DNA of 64,000 nt, taken from positions 372,001-436,000 of the forward strand of contig BQMF02000275.1 in assembly GCA_027922465.2 (NCBI GenBank), read 5' to 3'. Under the pieces are notes generated by a model. That model did no database searches, was not told where the DNA came from, and saw only the letters and a program-made list of their open reading frames with translations. The stretch's first letter is position 1; every line of letters begins with the position of its first letter. This document shows positions 9,457 through 20,900 of the stretch, one piece after another. A program made the position numbers and the translations under genes. The stretch is from Turritopsis dohrnii (Eukaryota; Cnidaria; Hydrozoa; Anthoathecata; Oceaniidae).

Positions 9457-11880
9457 AATGCTGAGTTCTCCCAACCCTACGACTAGGTTAAAGATGGTAA
9501 CCTCGTCGTTAGTGACCTTGTTAATTCCGATATGTGGAAGCAGACTGGAATGTGGAAGCAAATTAAATATGCATGTTTTATATACGCATATAACAAAGAA
9601 AATTCACTGATCATCAAACATGATCAACAAACATCTGTGTTGTTTATTTTTATCTTGTGAATAGTTTTAAAGCTACTGTTACACCGTCAGTTCACAACAT
9701 AATTCTTGTATTCTACGCGTTCGAAACTAACAATATAACAGAAGATTAGATACATCTTTTTATATTAAGAAGTTTTTGCAATAAAATCTAAGAAACATAA
9801 GTTCCGACGTTCTTAAAACGTTTTACTAAATATAAAATATATAAGATAAGATAAGATATAAGAATAAAGTATTTACTACTTAAAAATGTTTTGCGTAACT
9901 ACAGATTTTATTAATCAAGTTCTCATACGTTTGTTTGGCTTCTATAACGTAATTATAAAAACTGTTAGAAATAAATTATATACAATTACGATGATACTAA
10001 CAGTAAATATCAGCCTAGCAAAATATAAACATCTACTGAGAATACTTCAAACATAAAACACAAAATATGCATTCGATAGCAAACGCAAAAACGTAGCAAT
10101 GAAGAAGCGTAGTAGTGAAAATTTGCCAACATTGTTTGAATTACTCCCTGTTAACTCGTGAAATCGTTAACAAAATTTTCCTATAATAAAGTTTTCTTGT
10201 AAAGATAAACATACTCTTATAAATCACAAAATGTAATCACAAAAATGCGTACTTGCAACGAACGTATCCAAAATTCAAAGTTTTTTAACCTCAAAACCAC
10301 AATGTTCCGGTAGGACGTTTTTCGGAAACTCTTCCATGTATCCGGGTATGAAAAAGTATTCCTTTGCATCATCTTGGTTAAGGAAAAAATAAATTATCTT
10401 GAGAGGAACCCAGTGAACGCCCAAACTTTCGAGACATATAATTCTATGATTTCCTTCTGTCAAATACGCTCGTTGGGTTTTCTTGCTGACAGCCAGGATC
10501 AGCGGTTCTTTGATGCCATTCTTTGTGGTGCATCTTTTTTCTTCGTTTCCTTGATCGTTTTCCTGGTTTTGATGCGGGTTTTCATATTTTTTAACATCAA
10601 CTGTATCGTTCGTTTCTTTGGCCTTATTTGGTAAATGCCGAGCTTTGTTTTGCTTTTCTATTTCTTTCTTCCTCGTTTCCGCAGTTACACACGAAACAGG
10701 TAACCATTTGGTTTTCGTTTTTCCGTTTTGAAGAAAACTTACTTTATATCGGTCATTTTTTACCTCGACGACTGTTGCTTTCGACTTCACGATTGACGAC
10801 GACTGTTGCTTTCGACTTCACGATTGAATTTTTTAATTTCTTTTTTCCTTTCTGAAGCTTCACTATCACTGTCTCACCAATTTCATATTTAGAAGGGGGA
10901 TGTTTTTGTTGATGCCGCTCAACCATTCTATCTGAAATCTTCTTATCAACGCTTTCTGTCTTTTTCCAAGTACTTCTTATTGTGTTAGTCCAATTCTTTA
11001 AATCTTTTTGTCCATCCGGTGTTGTTTTATTCTTTTTGTCTTCGACCTCAAAAGTGAATTCACTGACGAGTTGATTTGGTTTTCTTCCGAAGAAAACCTC
11101 AAAAGGTGAGAGTCCGCCGAGGCCTTGGTGAGCACCAGTGTTATATTGATGAGCATATGTACTTAAATGGTCATGCCAGTTTTCTAAATAATAAAAGAAG
11201 AAAGAAATATATTGCTTATATCAATTTTTTTTCACTAGTCTGTTTGAAAGTTCTTTTATCATATTAAAACGTAAATGCTTCTTTAAATTAAAAAGTTTCA
11301 AAGGAGAAAAGCAACTACTTACCTATATTGTTGTTCGTAACATCGTATACTAGTTTTCTTTTCCATGTTGCGTGTGAACGTTCAATCTTCCCTTGTGCTT
11401 CCGGGTGATATGGTCTACTTGTTGGTCGGTGGATCCCTAGTTTTTCACACAATGTATTGACCTCACCTGAATTTTTAAAACGCAATGAAAATTAAATTTT
11501 AGATTAATTCAATTATTCAAAAGTTTTCAATTACAATATGGAAATATCATTGAGACAAGGAACTGTCGAATGAAATTTCGAATAAAATGGTGAAGCGTAT
11601 CTACCTTTAATTTCATTCCCACGATCACTCTGTAAAATTTTGGGGTAACTAAATCCATTGAATATGTCTTTCAAACTCGCACAAACATCATTGGCTTCTT
11701 TGGAGGCAAGAGGTTTGAGAAAGACAAAACGCGAAAAAACATCCAATATTGACAGAACATATTTATACGTTGTGCCATTGTTTCCTTCTGACGGGTTTTT
11801 TTCAAATACTACTAGATCGATCTGACATTTCTCCATCGGTTGTTTTGCTGTGACAGGCTGCAATTTGTCCTTATTTCCTT

Positions 11881-13378
11881 CCCAGCAGGCACCCAACGTT
11901 ATACTAACGTTAGTGTTACGTTATTTTTTACGTTGTGGTAACGTTAGTGGTTGGTTAGAATGGAAGTCTTTTTTTAATTAGTATAACGTTAGATACTTAC
12001 GTTAGTATAACGTTAGATACTTACGTTAGTATAACGTTAGATACTTACGTTAGTATAACGTTAAATACTTACGTTAGTATAACGTTAAATACTTACGTTA
12101 GCATAACATTAGAAAGTTACATCAGGACAACGTTAAATTTCGTTAACAACATCAAAATGTTATAACATTGTGATGACTTCTGAATTCATTATAAACAAAT
12201 CCCGGTGTCCATCCCAACAAAGTAAGACAAATGACGAAAACAGCGAATAGTCATTGATATTTACCTTTAATTGACAAGAAAAGTATATTTTTATGTCAAT
12301 ATTTACGCATGCCTAATAGAAGAAAAAGAAACAAATATAAGTGAAGGTGTTAAACGAATGCTTGTGGTTACGGCAAATTGCAATAAATGAAAATCAATGG
12401 AAATTTATGCTAGAACAGATATCTATTTTCCAGCTGACTAATGTCCATAGAACAGACATTTTGTGCTTTCATATGTTAACAAAGCAAAACACTCTGGGGA
12501 TACAACAAAATTAATCAGAAACCTTGAGTAAAAGATTTCTATTAAAAATAATCAAGTAGCAGGCCCTAATACTCTAGCTATCATCTATAAGTCATGTAGT
12601 ACAGATCTTGCCAGCAAAACCAAGATTAAATAATCCAACTGATTTCTCGTTTTACGGCTAGACTAGCGCGAAGTATATAATAGATATTATAATAGACATA
12701 TTACCATGCGTAAAATAGAGAGGAAATACTAGGTTAGCACGGTAAAAGCGAGTTCTTTTCAAAAGATACACTTCTTAATTGAAAAGGCGAAAATGTGTAT
12801 CAAGTGCAAATCAAAATTCATATCATCCTCAAGGACTTACCTATGATAGCCCTTACTAACGTAAGTATTTAACGTTATACTAATTAAAAAAAGACTTCTA
12901 TTCTAACCAACCACCAACGTTACCACAACGTAAAATTAACGAAATTTAACGTTATACTAACGTAAGTATTTAACGTTATACTAATTAAAAAAAGACTTCC
13001 ATTCTAACCAACCACTAACGTTACCACAACGTAAAAAATAACGTAACACTAACGTTAGTATAACGTAAATTAACGAAATTTAACGTTATACTAACGTAAG
13101 TATCTAACGTTATACTAACGTAAGTATTTAACGTTATACTAATTAAAAAAAGACTTCCATTCTAACCAACCACTAACGTTACCACAACGTAAAAACTAAC
13201 GTAACACTAACGTTAATACAACGTTTATTAACGAAATTTAACGTTGTCCTGATGTAACTTTCTAACGTTGTACTAACGTAAGTAGTTAACGTTGGAATAA
13301 CGTTGGTTTTACGTTGGTAACGTTAAATCTAGAACCAACGTTAGACTAACGTTAGATAAACGTTGGGTGCCTGCTGGG
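11881..13378. mobile_element. 1.5-kb MITE rich in AACGTTA repeats
   Basis: The ends are CCCAGCAGGCACCCAACGTT and its reverse complement. TTATTTC occurs at 11871-11877 and 13379-13385 as an apparent 7-8 bp target duplication (a CTT sits between the left copy and the element). Each arm (about 11881-12140 and 12850-13378) is built of short units around TAACGTTA, including a 24-bp tandem unit (GTATAACGTTAGATACTTAC...). The middle (12140-12850) has no coding frame. It disrupts the integrase exon of the host Ginger-like element. The superfamily is uncertain; a 7-8 bp duplication would suit hAT or P. Confidence 0.82.
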
Positions 13379-13591
13379 TTATTTCTGGCTTGCTTTGATA
13401 TCCCAGCGAAATCATTACGGATACAACTCAATATCTTCAAACAATTTTCACCTTTAAACTTTACGTGATAAAACTCGATGACATTTTTGACTTCAGAACA
13501 TCTTGGGATAATTTTTCTAACACTGTCGCTTACTAAAACCTAAAAAGGGTTGAGAAAAGCACCTTCAAATAGTTAAGTAATAGTTAGAAAA

Positions 13592-14575
13592 TTGCTTCCA
13601 CAATTCGGAATGAAGACAATAATGAGAAGTATCTTGCTTCCACATTCCGGAATGAAGAGAATAACGAGAAGTATTTTGCTTCCACATTCGGGAATGAAGA
13701 GAATAATGAGATCTTGCTTCCATATTACAGAATGAAGAGAATAACGAGAAGCATCTTGCTTCCACATTCTGGAATGAAGAGAATAACGAGAAGTATCTTG
13801 CTTCCACATTCCGGAATGAAAAAAATAAGGAGAAGTATCTTGCTTCCACATTCCGGAATGAAGAGAATAACGAGAAGTATCTTGCTTCCACATTTCGGAA
13901 TGAAGAGAATAATGAGAAGTATCTTGCTTCCACATTCTGGAATGAAGAGAATAACGAGAAGTATCTTGCTTCCACATTTCGGAATGAAGAGAATAATGAG
14001 AAGTATCTTGCTTCCACATTCTGGAATGAAGAGAATAACGAGAAGTATCTTGCTTCCACATTCCGGAATGAAAAAAATAAGGAGAAGTATCTTGCTTCCA
14101 CATTTCGGAATGAAGAGAATAATGAGAAGTATCTTGCTTCCACATTCTGGAATGAAGAGAATAACGAGAAGTATCTTGCTTCCACATTCCGGAATGAAAA
14201 AAATAAGGAGAAGTATCTTGCTTCCACATTCCGGAATGAAGAGAATAACGAGAAGTATCTTGCTTCCACATTCTGGAATGAAGAGAATAACGAGAAGTAT
14301 CTTGCTTCCACATTCCGGAATGAAGAGAATAACGAGAAGTATCTTGCTTCCACATTCTGGAATGAAGAGAATAACAAAAAATATCTTGCTTCCGCATTCT
14401 GGAATGAGGAAATTAATGAGAAGTGTCTTGCTTCCATATTCCGGAATGAAGAGAATAATGAGAAGTATGTTCCTTCCACATTCTGGAATGAAGAGAATAA
14501 TGAGAGGTATCTTGATTCCACATTCCGGAATGAGTAACTAAATGATCAATATTACTTTGACATTCTGGAATGAGT
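13592..14575. repeat. 42-bp tandem array in the integrase intron
   Basis: About 22 head-to-tail units of 42 bp, each containing GCTTCCACATTCYGGAATGA and a GAGAATAAYGAGAAGTAT stretch. Variants with AAAAAAATAAGG recur in a pattern (near 13816, 14070 and 14198), which implies blockwise duplication. The array lies in the intron between integrase exons 1 and 2. Because 42 is divisible by three and the unit lacks stops, long frames appear on both strands; these are not genes. The unit shares GCTTCCACATTCC with the element's own terminal repeat. Confidence 0.95.
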
Positions 14576-15452
14576 AAGATGAAGGGAAATTTACTGCTTT
14601 TTAATAAAATAAGAAGAGTTAGTATTAACATTTTAAAATGCTTATTGTTATAAAATTCTTCTCATAGTTCAATAAAAAATTGGCTATTACTTACGTTTCT
14701 TTTCTCTTCTTGTTCTGTTACAGGATTTATTATGTCTTCTACAAAATAATGTTTGACTTTACTCCGGCGCCAAATCTTTTTTTCAAATGATGTGTATTTA
14801 TTTTTGAGTTTTATATGACCAAAATTATTTAGAAATTCTTCATAAACATCGTCTTGAATTGGTCTCGGTTTTTCTTCGCTTGTTGCTAGTTTTATAAACG
14901 CAATAATTATAAGTAAATTTCTTAGCGACAACATTTTTTTTACTTTAACCAATTGATTTATTGCAAAACTTAAAACTTTAAGCTTTAGTGAATTTTAAAT
15001 GAAAATTGGAAAATGTCGATTCTGCATGATTAAAACAAATAAATGTATTGATTTGGTTTTTATATTTTATATATTACATGTGGGATATTCAGTTTGAAAA
15101 AGACGTTTTTCAGTGTATACATAGCCTTGTATCAAATGATCAGTAATATAATTTGTTTACACATTAAAATAAAAGAAAACATGTGTTTTATAACGCAAAA
15201 TCAATTATGTTCCTTTGCTTCCACATTCCAGTCTGCTTCCACATATCGGAATTAACAGACCTCTTTCAATTCTACGCGATGTGAAGTTCAGTAGCGAAGA
15301 AGAATCTATGATATTTTATCTAAAATTATCTATTTCATAAATCAAGTTGTGTAAAAATGTTTGTGGTTATATCAATGCTTTGTTGTAATTAAGGCATTAA
15401 CTAATGTTATTTGTCTCTTTTACGTTAATTTCTTAGAAGAAAACAATTAATT

Positions 15453-16400
15453 ATGTCAGAAGTAGATGTCGATGTCCCTGTTGAGGACATAGAGGAGGAA
15501 GAGGAAGATTCCACCTCAGAATTTGAAGAGGATACAAATGAGAACGAGGAAAGGGAAAATACTGAAGTTCCCTTCGTCACACAGCTCCAATCTTCTGGAA
15601 AGAAGAGAAGTTTGGAAGAGTCTGCTGGGGAAAATGATGATGTTCCCTCGACCTCTAAACCTTCAAAACGTTTTAAAATCATTCCTAAAGAGGAGGAATA
15701 CAATTGGGAGTTGCCAAAAGACTTATTACAGTACTGGCAGGACAACTCTAATAAATTCTTGTCGGAAAAGGACATCAATGAGAATATTTTACACAAGGAC
15801 CCTGTTCCAAGTAATATGGGCAAACCGAGAAAAATGGATGAATTCATACTGCCCTCTTTAACGAAATATTCAGAGAAATTGGATTTATCTCTGGAAAAAA
15901 TTGCAGGCAAGGTGGTGGATGTCATGGGACCCCTTAGCCGAGTGTGAGTGACACTGGAAAAGCTTAATGATGCAGAAGGCGATAGCTGTGATTTGTTTCT
16001 GGAAGACTTATTACAAACGTTACAAAAGGCAATTATTCTCTTGGGACAAGCAAAGAATGCTACCCTATACCAGAGACGCTTGTATGCATTGTCCTCTATT
16101 TGTAAAGACTCATCCAGAGCCAAAGTGCAGTTAAAGGATAAATCTAAGCTATTTAAAAATCAAGAGGAACTGTTTAGAGAGGATTTCCGAAAACACATCA
16201 AAAACCTTACAAAGGAAAGGCAGAAATCAAGATACTTGATAAAAGTACTTGGCTCGAAAAAGGAGAAACAACCCTTTCGAGAGGGCCACTATTCCAAAGA
16301 CGAAAGGAATAGTGGTATTCAAGAAACCAAAAGAACCTTCAACATCAAGAAGTTCAGGCCTTCAAGAGAACATAGATTTAGTAAGAAAATCATTGTTCAT
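15453..16400 (+). pseudogene. DIRS Gag-like protein remnant
   Basis: The frame starts at 15453 with a very acidic N-terminus (Asp/Glu-rich to about residue 35) and a basic SKPSKRFK patch. A central region follows that resembles the DIRS-element Gag: FILPSLTKYSEKLD, then LLQTLQKAIILLGQAKNATL and QKSRYLIKVLG. A TGA at 15945-15947 interrupts it; the same frame then continues to about 16400 with the basic C-terminal part. It would package the element's RNA. One stop codon means it is not intact unless read through. Confidence 0.7.
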
Positions 16401-16479
16401 AAATCCACTCATGTCACCGGAGCTTCTCCCTGTTCAAAATTTTCTGGAAATATATCCAGTAATAAAAAATCTATTCATG

Positions 16480-17200
16480 GGAAATGTCAACAGATGCCTC
16501 AAAGAAAGGTTGGGGAGCATGTTGCCAAAATGCGAGGACAGGGGGTCAATGGTCCAAAGAAGAGAGTCAGTCGCACATAAACGTCCTAGAACTAAAGGCA
16601 GTGAAGCTAGCTTTATTGGCGTTCACAAAGGAGTTCAAACCCAGGAATATACACTTGCAGATGGACAACATGGCTGCCCTATCTTACATAAGAAAAATGG
16701 GAGGTACTCAAAACAAGGATATGATTCTGTTGGCAAAAGAGATTTGGAATTACCTGATTCGTTGGGGGATCATGATTACAGTGGAGTACTTGCCCAGCAA
16801 GATGAATACCATAGCAGTCTGGGAGTCAAGAAATTATCGGGACTCCAGCGAGTGGAAGTTAAAACCTCAAGTTTTTCGACAAATCTGCAAAGTGTTAGGA
16901 CAACCATCAATAGATCTATTTGCCTCTCGCTTATCACATCAGCTTCCGCATTACATGTCGTGGAAACCAGACCCAGAGTCTCTGGGGGTGGATGCCTTTT
17001 TTCGCACATGGGAAAAACAGTTCCCATATGCCTTCCCTCCATTCTGTGTTTTGGGAAGGGTCCTGAAAAAAATTCAAGTGGAGAAGGGAAAGGTATTATT
17101 GATCACTCCAGTGTGGCAAGCTCAACATTGGTATGCCCTTCTATTGGAGATGTGCATTTGCAACCCCATTCTCCTTCCCCAGCACAAAAACATCCTAAAA
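16480..17200 (+). pseudogene. DIRS RNase H and connection region, RT core missing
   Basis: The frame beginning near 16484 carries a recognisable DIRS RNase H: Asp in STDASKKGWGA, Glu in INVLELKAVK, Asp in HLQMDNMAALSYI. The region that follows it in DIRS elements is also present: VEYLPSKMNT, then PSIDLFASRLSHQ, YMSWKPDPES and VDAFFRTWEK. The reverse-transcriptase palm that should lie between Gag and RNase H is absent; only about 80 bp separate them, so roughly 1 kb has been deleted. Confidence 0.8.
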
Positions 17201-17932
17201 TGTCCAGAAGGGAACAATCACCCACAAGCAGAGAGAAAATGTCTAAGGTTGGCGGCCTGGGTAATTTCAGGGAATGCTTGTCTGCAGAGGGCATATCAGA
17301 GTCAGCTTCGTTCCTTATCAGCAAATCAAGAAGAAGGGGCGCAATATCAAATTATGAGTCTGCCTGGCGCAAATGGATATGCTGGTGTCGTGAGAGGGAA
17401 AGTAATCCCTTTCAATCACCTTTAAGCTCAATACTTGACTATTTAGCTTTTAGTTATGATAATGGGTATGAGTATAGGTCAATAAATTTGCACAGATCAG
17501 CAATATCAGCATACCATCCTACCATTGACGGATTTCCAGTAGGTCAACATCCTTGAGTTTGTCAGCTTCTCAAAGGGGTTTTCAATTGTCGAAATCCAAA
17601 GCCAAAGTATTCTTACATATGGAATGTTGAGAAAGTGCTTGAATATTTAAAATCCTTGAGGGATAATCTTTCAGATAGGGATTTAACAAAGAAAGCAGTC
17701 ACTCTACTAGCATTGGCAGCTGTTAGTCGAGGGCATGAGATCCAGTATCTGACATAGGGTACATGACTAAAAGTAATAACACTTTAACCTTCACCTTTTC
17801 AAAGCTAACTAAGAGTTGGAGGAATGGGAAACAACCCCCAGTACTAATAATTCATGGGTACGAGAAAGATAAATCCTTGTGCCCGGTTGTAACTCTAACC
17901 TTATTTAACCGTATCTAGAAAGAGTGTTTAAT
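17200..17932 (+). pseudogene. DIRS tyrosine recombinase, N-terminal part
   Basis: In a frame different from RNase H, as usual in DIRS elements. A phage-integrase-like N-terminal domain is visible (SKSRRRGAISNYESAWRKW, then PLSSILDYLAFSYDNGYEYR and INLHRSAISAYH). A stop at 17554-17556 and a frameshift near 17751 follow. The first catalytic Arg lies in ALAAVSRGHEIQYL (about 17713-17755). The coding region breaks off at about 17932, where a minus-strand LINE has inserted. Confidence 0.8.
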
Positions 17933-20900
17933 AATAATAATAATAATAATAATGGTATATTTGCCTCTTCCAATGAATACAATTGGCTCTTCGTGCATTA
18001 AATCAAAATATAAAACCTATGAAATATGTATAATTTATTAGCATAAATAAATAATTAAAAAATGTTATATACATTTAAAAAAAAAAAAAAAAAATTAAAA
18101 TTAAAACACGCGAAGGTTAAACAATTGAGATACTATATACACACATGAACATTCGATGGAGAAATCGCGTAGAGAAATAAGCCTAATGGTTTCGAAATAG
18201 GAACGTAAACAAACAAGAAGCTAGTCGTACTGGAATGGGGGAGTAACTGACCTGCTTTTGCTTTGTTACTTGTTCATTATCGCAAAGCCAATCGAATAGA
18301 GAATACGACTAAGACAAACGAGTTTGTGCCTTATCCATAAAATACTTTTTCGTTTTATTCCTAAATATGTTTTCGTTTTCAATTTCTCTCAAATTTCTTG
18401 GAAGTTCATTAAATAATTTAACTGCTCTGTTAGTAAAGGTATGTTTATGACCTTTTTCACGGATTTTCAAACCATCATTATTGCACGCTCGTGGAAGACG
18501 CTTTCTTTCGAAGTTCAACTTCATATATTCCGGAAATGCTGTTCTGTGGATGGATTGGTGACATAACATGACTAGTCTCGACTCAACACGTTCGGGAACT
18601 GGTAACCATCCAAGTGAAATTGTATCTTTCGTTGACGAATAACGACGTAGGACAAATGCTGCCGCTGAGTTTAAAACTTTCTGGAGCCTTCGTTGTTGGT
18701 TGAGCGACAGTGGATCAAAAACTGAGTTACAGTAATCGATTTTTGATAAAACGAGAGATTCGGCTAGTCTTTTGCGTAAATATTTGTTAGCAATGTTTTT
18801 TAGCTTTCGCAGTATCGAGATTGTTGAGTAACATGATTTGGTCACCTCTGTAATGTGAGTGTCCCAATTTAACTGCTGTTGGAATTTTACTCCAAGAATT
18901 TTACTGGAATCGGTTCTTTCCAGTGTAGTCTTTCCATCTGGACACAGTTGAAACGCTGTATGTCGAAGCCTTGAACGATTAGTAGTGAAAATCATAAACG
19001 TCGTTTTGTCCGGGTTGAATAGGAGATTCTTTTGTTTTGACCAGTTATATATTTCATTCAACGTTTTTTGAATATGTTCAATAGTGCTTTCGATGTTGGC
19101 AGGTTTGCAACTTTTGTAAATATTTGAATCGTCAGCATACTGTACACACGTACAGTTCTCACAATTTTCATTCATATCACTAACATAGATATTAAACAGG
19201 ATCGGACCCAGGATGGAACCTTGTGGAACACCGAAGCCAACTGATTCACATGGTGACAAATTGTCATCTATTTGGACATATTGCAGCCTTCCTGTCAGAT
19301 AACTGGTGATGAGTTTTAATACGTCTTTTGACACATTCAGCGAATATAACTTTTTTATCAGGGTGGGATAGTCCACTGTGTCAAAAGCTTTGCTGTAATC
19401 AGTTAGCACTGCTACTGTTATTTCTCCCTTGTCAAGATTATTCAAAATATCGTCTCTCATCTTTAGTAATAGTGTGTTGGTTGAATGATGTTTTCTAAAT
19501 CCGGATTGCGTTCTCGAGTAAATACATTGATCTTCTATGTAATTTGTAAGTTGTTTCATAATTATCCTTTCAAATACTTTAGAGAAAATGGGTAAAATGG
19601 AAATGGGACGAAAATCTTTACTTTCAGTTGGATTTTCGTTTTTTGGGATAGGACAAACTTTTCCGATTTTCCATTGTTCTGGAAACACTGCTTTTTCGAT
19701 CGAATTGTTGATAATAGCAGTCAATGGAGATGCGATTGTACCAGCGACTAGTTTCATAATGTTTATTGGTATATTATCTGCACCCGTTGAACAGTCATTT
19801 CGTATACTCTTGATCTCACCTAGCACTTGATCGTAGTTAACTTTCTGAAGCTTGAATGGTGTTTTATTTGGCGAAGTAGGAGGAAAAGATTGGATCAGCT
19901 CGTCAATTTCTTGCTTAGTTGTTGGTAGTTTTCCGGTGAGATTTTCAGCCATGGTGGTGTAATATCTATTTAACTTTACTGGATCAAAGTCTACTCGTTT
20001 TTTGTTTGGGTCTAAAATTCGATAAATGGTTTGCCAGATCTCCTTTGGGCGTTTCGATGAGAGAGCTTTACGGTAAAAGTTCCTTTTAGTTCTCCGAATA
20101 GTAGATTTCAATTTGTTACGAAACTCTCGGAAGCGTTTCCAGTCTGTTTCATCTCCCGTCTGGTGACATTTAAACCGGTATTCGCGACAATGTCGTTGAA
20201 GTGATATTGTATCAAGATCTTTTAGCCACGGGGCACTTGGACGTGTAACCTTAACCCTTTTGAGTGGGGCATGTCGCTCAAGCTCTTGGAGTATGAGAGT
20301 GTTGAGTATGTCTACTTGATCGGAAGGGTCATCAAAAGCATAAACCGTCGAAAATGGTAAACTGCTGAATGAATCAACAAAGCTCATTTGATCGAAGTCT
20401 TTCATCGAACGTAGGATTTTAAATCTGGGTTCAAACATTTTGGCTTTTGCATCAATAATAGCGTATACACAATCATGATCACTAACTTCAGGGCAGGGTA
20501 TTACTCCTGTAAGTTTTACTTTCCTTTCGATATTAGTCATAATGTGGTCGAGAACAGCTTCTCCTCTTGTTGGTTGGTTGATGTGTTGTTTAAAGCCATG
20601 TCCTTGTAGGATGTCGTGGTATTGTTTGTAAGATGGACATTCTGTGTTTACTGTGTTGATGTTCATGTCCCCACATAGTACGATGGCACCGTCCCATTTT
20701 GATTCAATTTGCGCAAACACGTTGTCAAGTTTGCTGAGCCATTCAGCTTTTGATGCATCATTAAAGTTGTCCCGGTAACAGGTTCCAAGCAAAATTGCGG
20801 AGTTTTTATTTCTATAGCTTAGTTCAATCCAGGCGTGTTCAATGCTAGGTTCAATGTTCATAATATCTTTGCGTAACTTGAATTTGTAACAGTTTTTTAC

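Larger units (their letters stand above)
10275..14952 (-). pseudogene. Ginger-type integrase gene, 4 exons, C-terminal ParB-like domain
   Basis: Exons by GT-AG sites, 5' to 3': 14695-14952; 13379-13539 continued in 11605-11877 (one exon split by a MITE); 11323-11466; 10275-11183. Phases agree at each junction. The first exon starts with a hydrophobic, signal-like segment. The catalytic core has Asp in KCQIDLVVF and LQSDRGNE, and Glu in YHPEAQGKIE. Next come an SH3/GPY-like C-terminal region (KYEIGETVIVK) and a charged linker. Last is a ParB/sulfiredoxin-like segment with the YLTEGNHR motif near 10430-10480. Two breaks are visible: the 1.5-kb insertion, and a 31-bp tandem duplication at about 10765-10826 that shifts the frame between the SH3-like region and the tail. 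It would process and insert the element's ends. Confidence 0.8.
9519..15257 (-). mobile_element. Ginger-like DNA transposon with spliced integrase
   Basis: A 5739-bp element with 44-bp matching inverted ends beginning TGTTAATTCCGATATGTGGA, flanked by the 5-bp duplication GACCT (9514-9518 and 15258-15262). The homologous DIRS terminus near 22230 has the uninterrupted GCGACCTCTG. TGT...ACA ends, a short target duplication and a retrovirus-like integrase as the only enzyme define the Ginger group. The element sits inside the left inverted repeat of the DIRS element and carries its own passenger insertion (11881-13378). Confidence 0.88.

Noticed and set aside
13565..14541. Long open frames on both strands (up to about 320 codons)
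   Set aside because: They are products of the 42-bp tandem repeat, whose length is a multiple of three and which lacks stops in several frames; the translations are monotonous 14-residue repeats.
13592..14575. CRISPR-like array
   Set aside because: Units are contiguous tandem copies with no unique spacers, and the DNA is animal.
15425..16123. Minus-strand Ser-rich frame of 232 codons
   Set aside because: Complement of the acidic DIRS Gag region; its Ser runs come from Glu/Asp codons read backwards.
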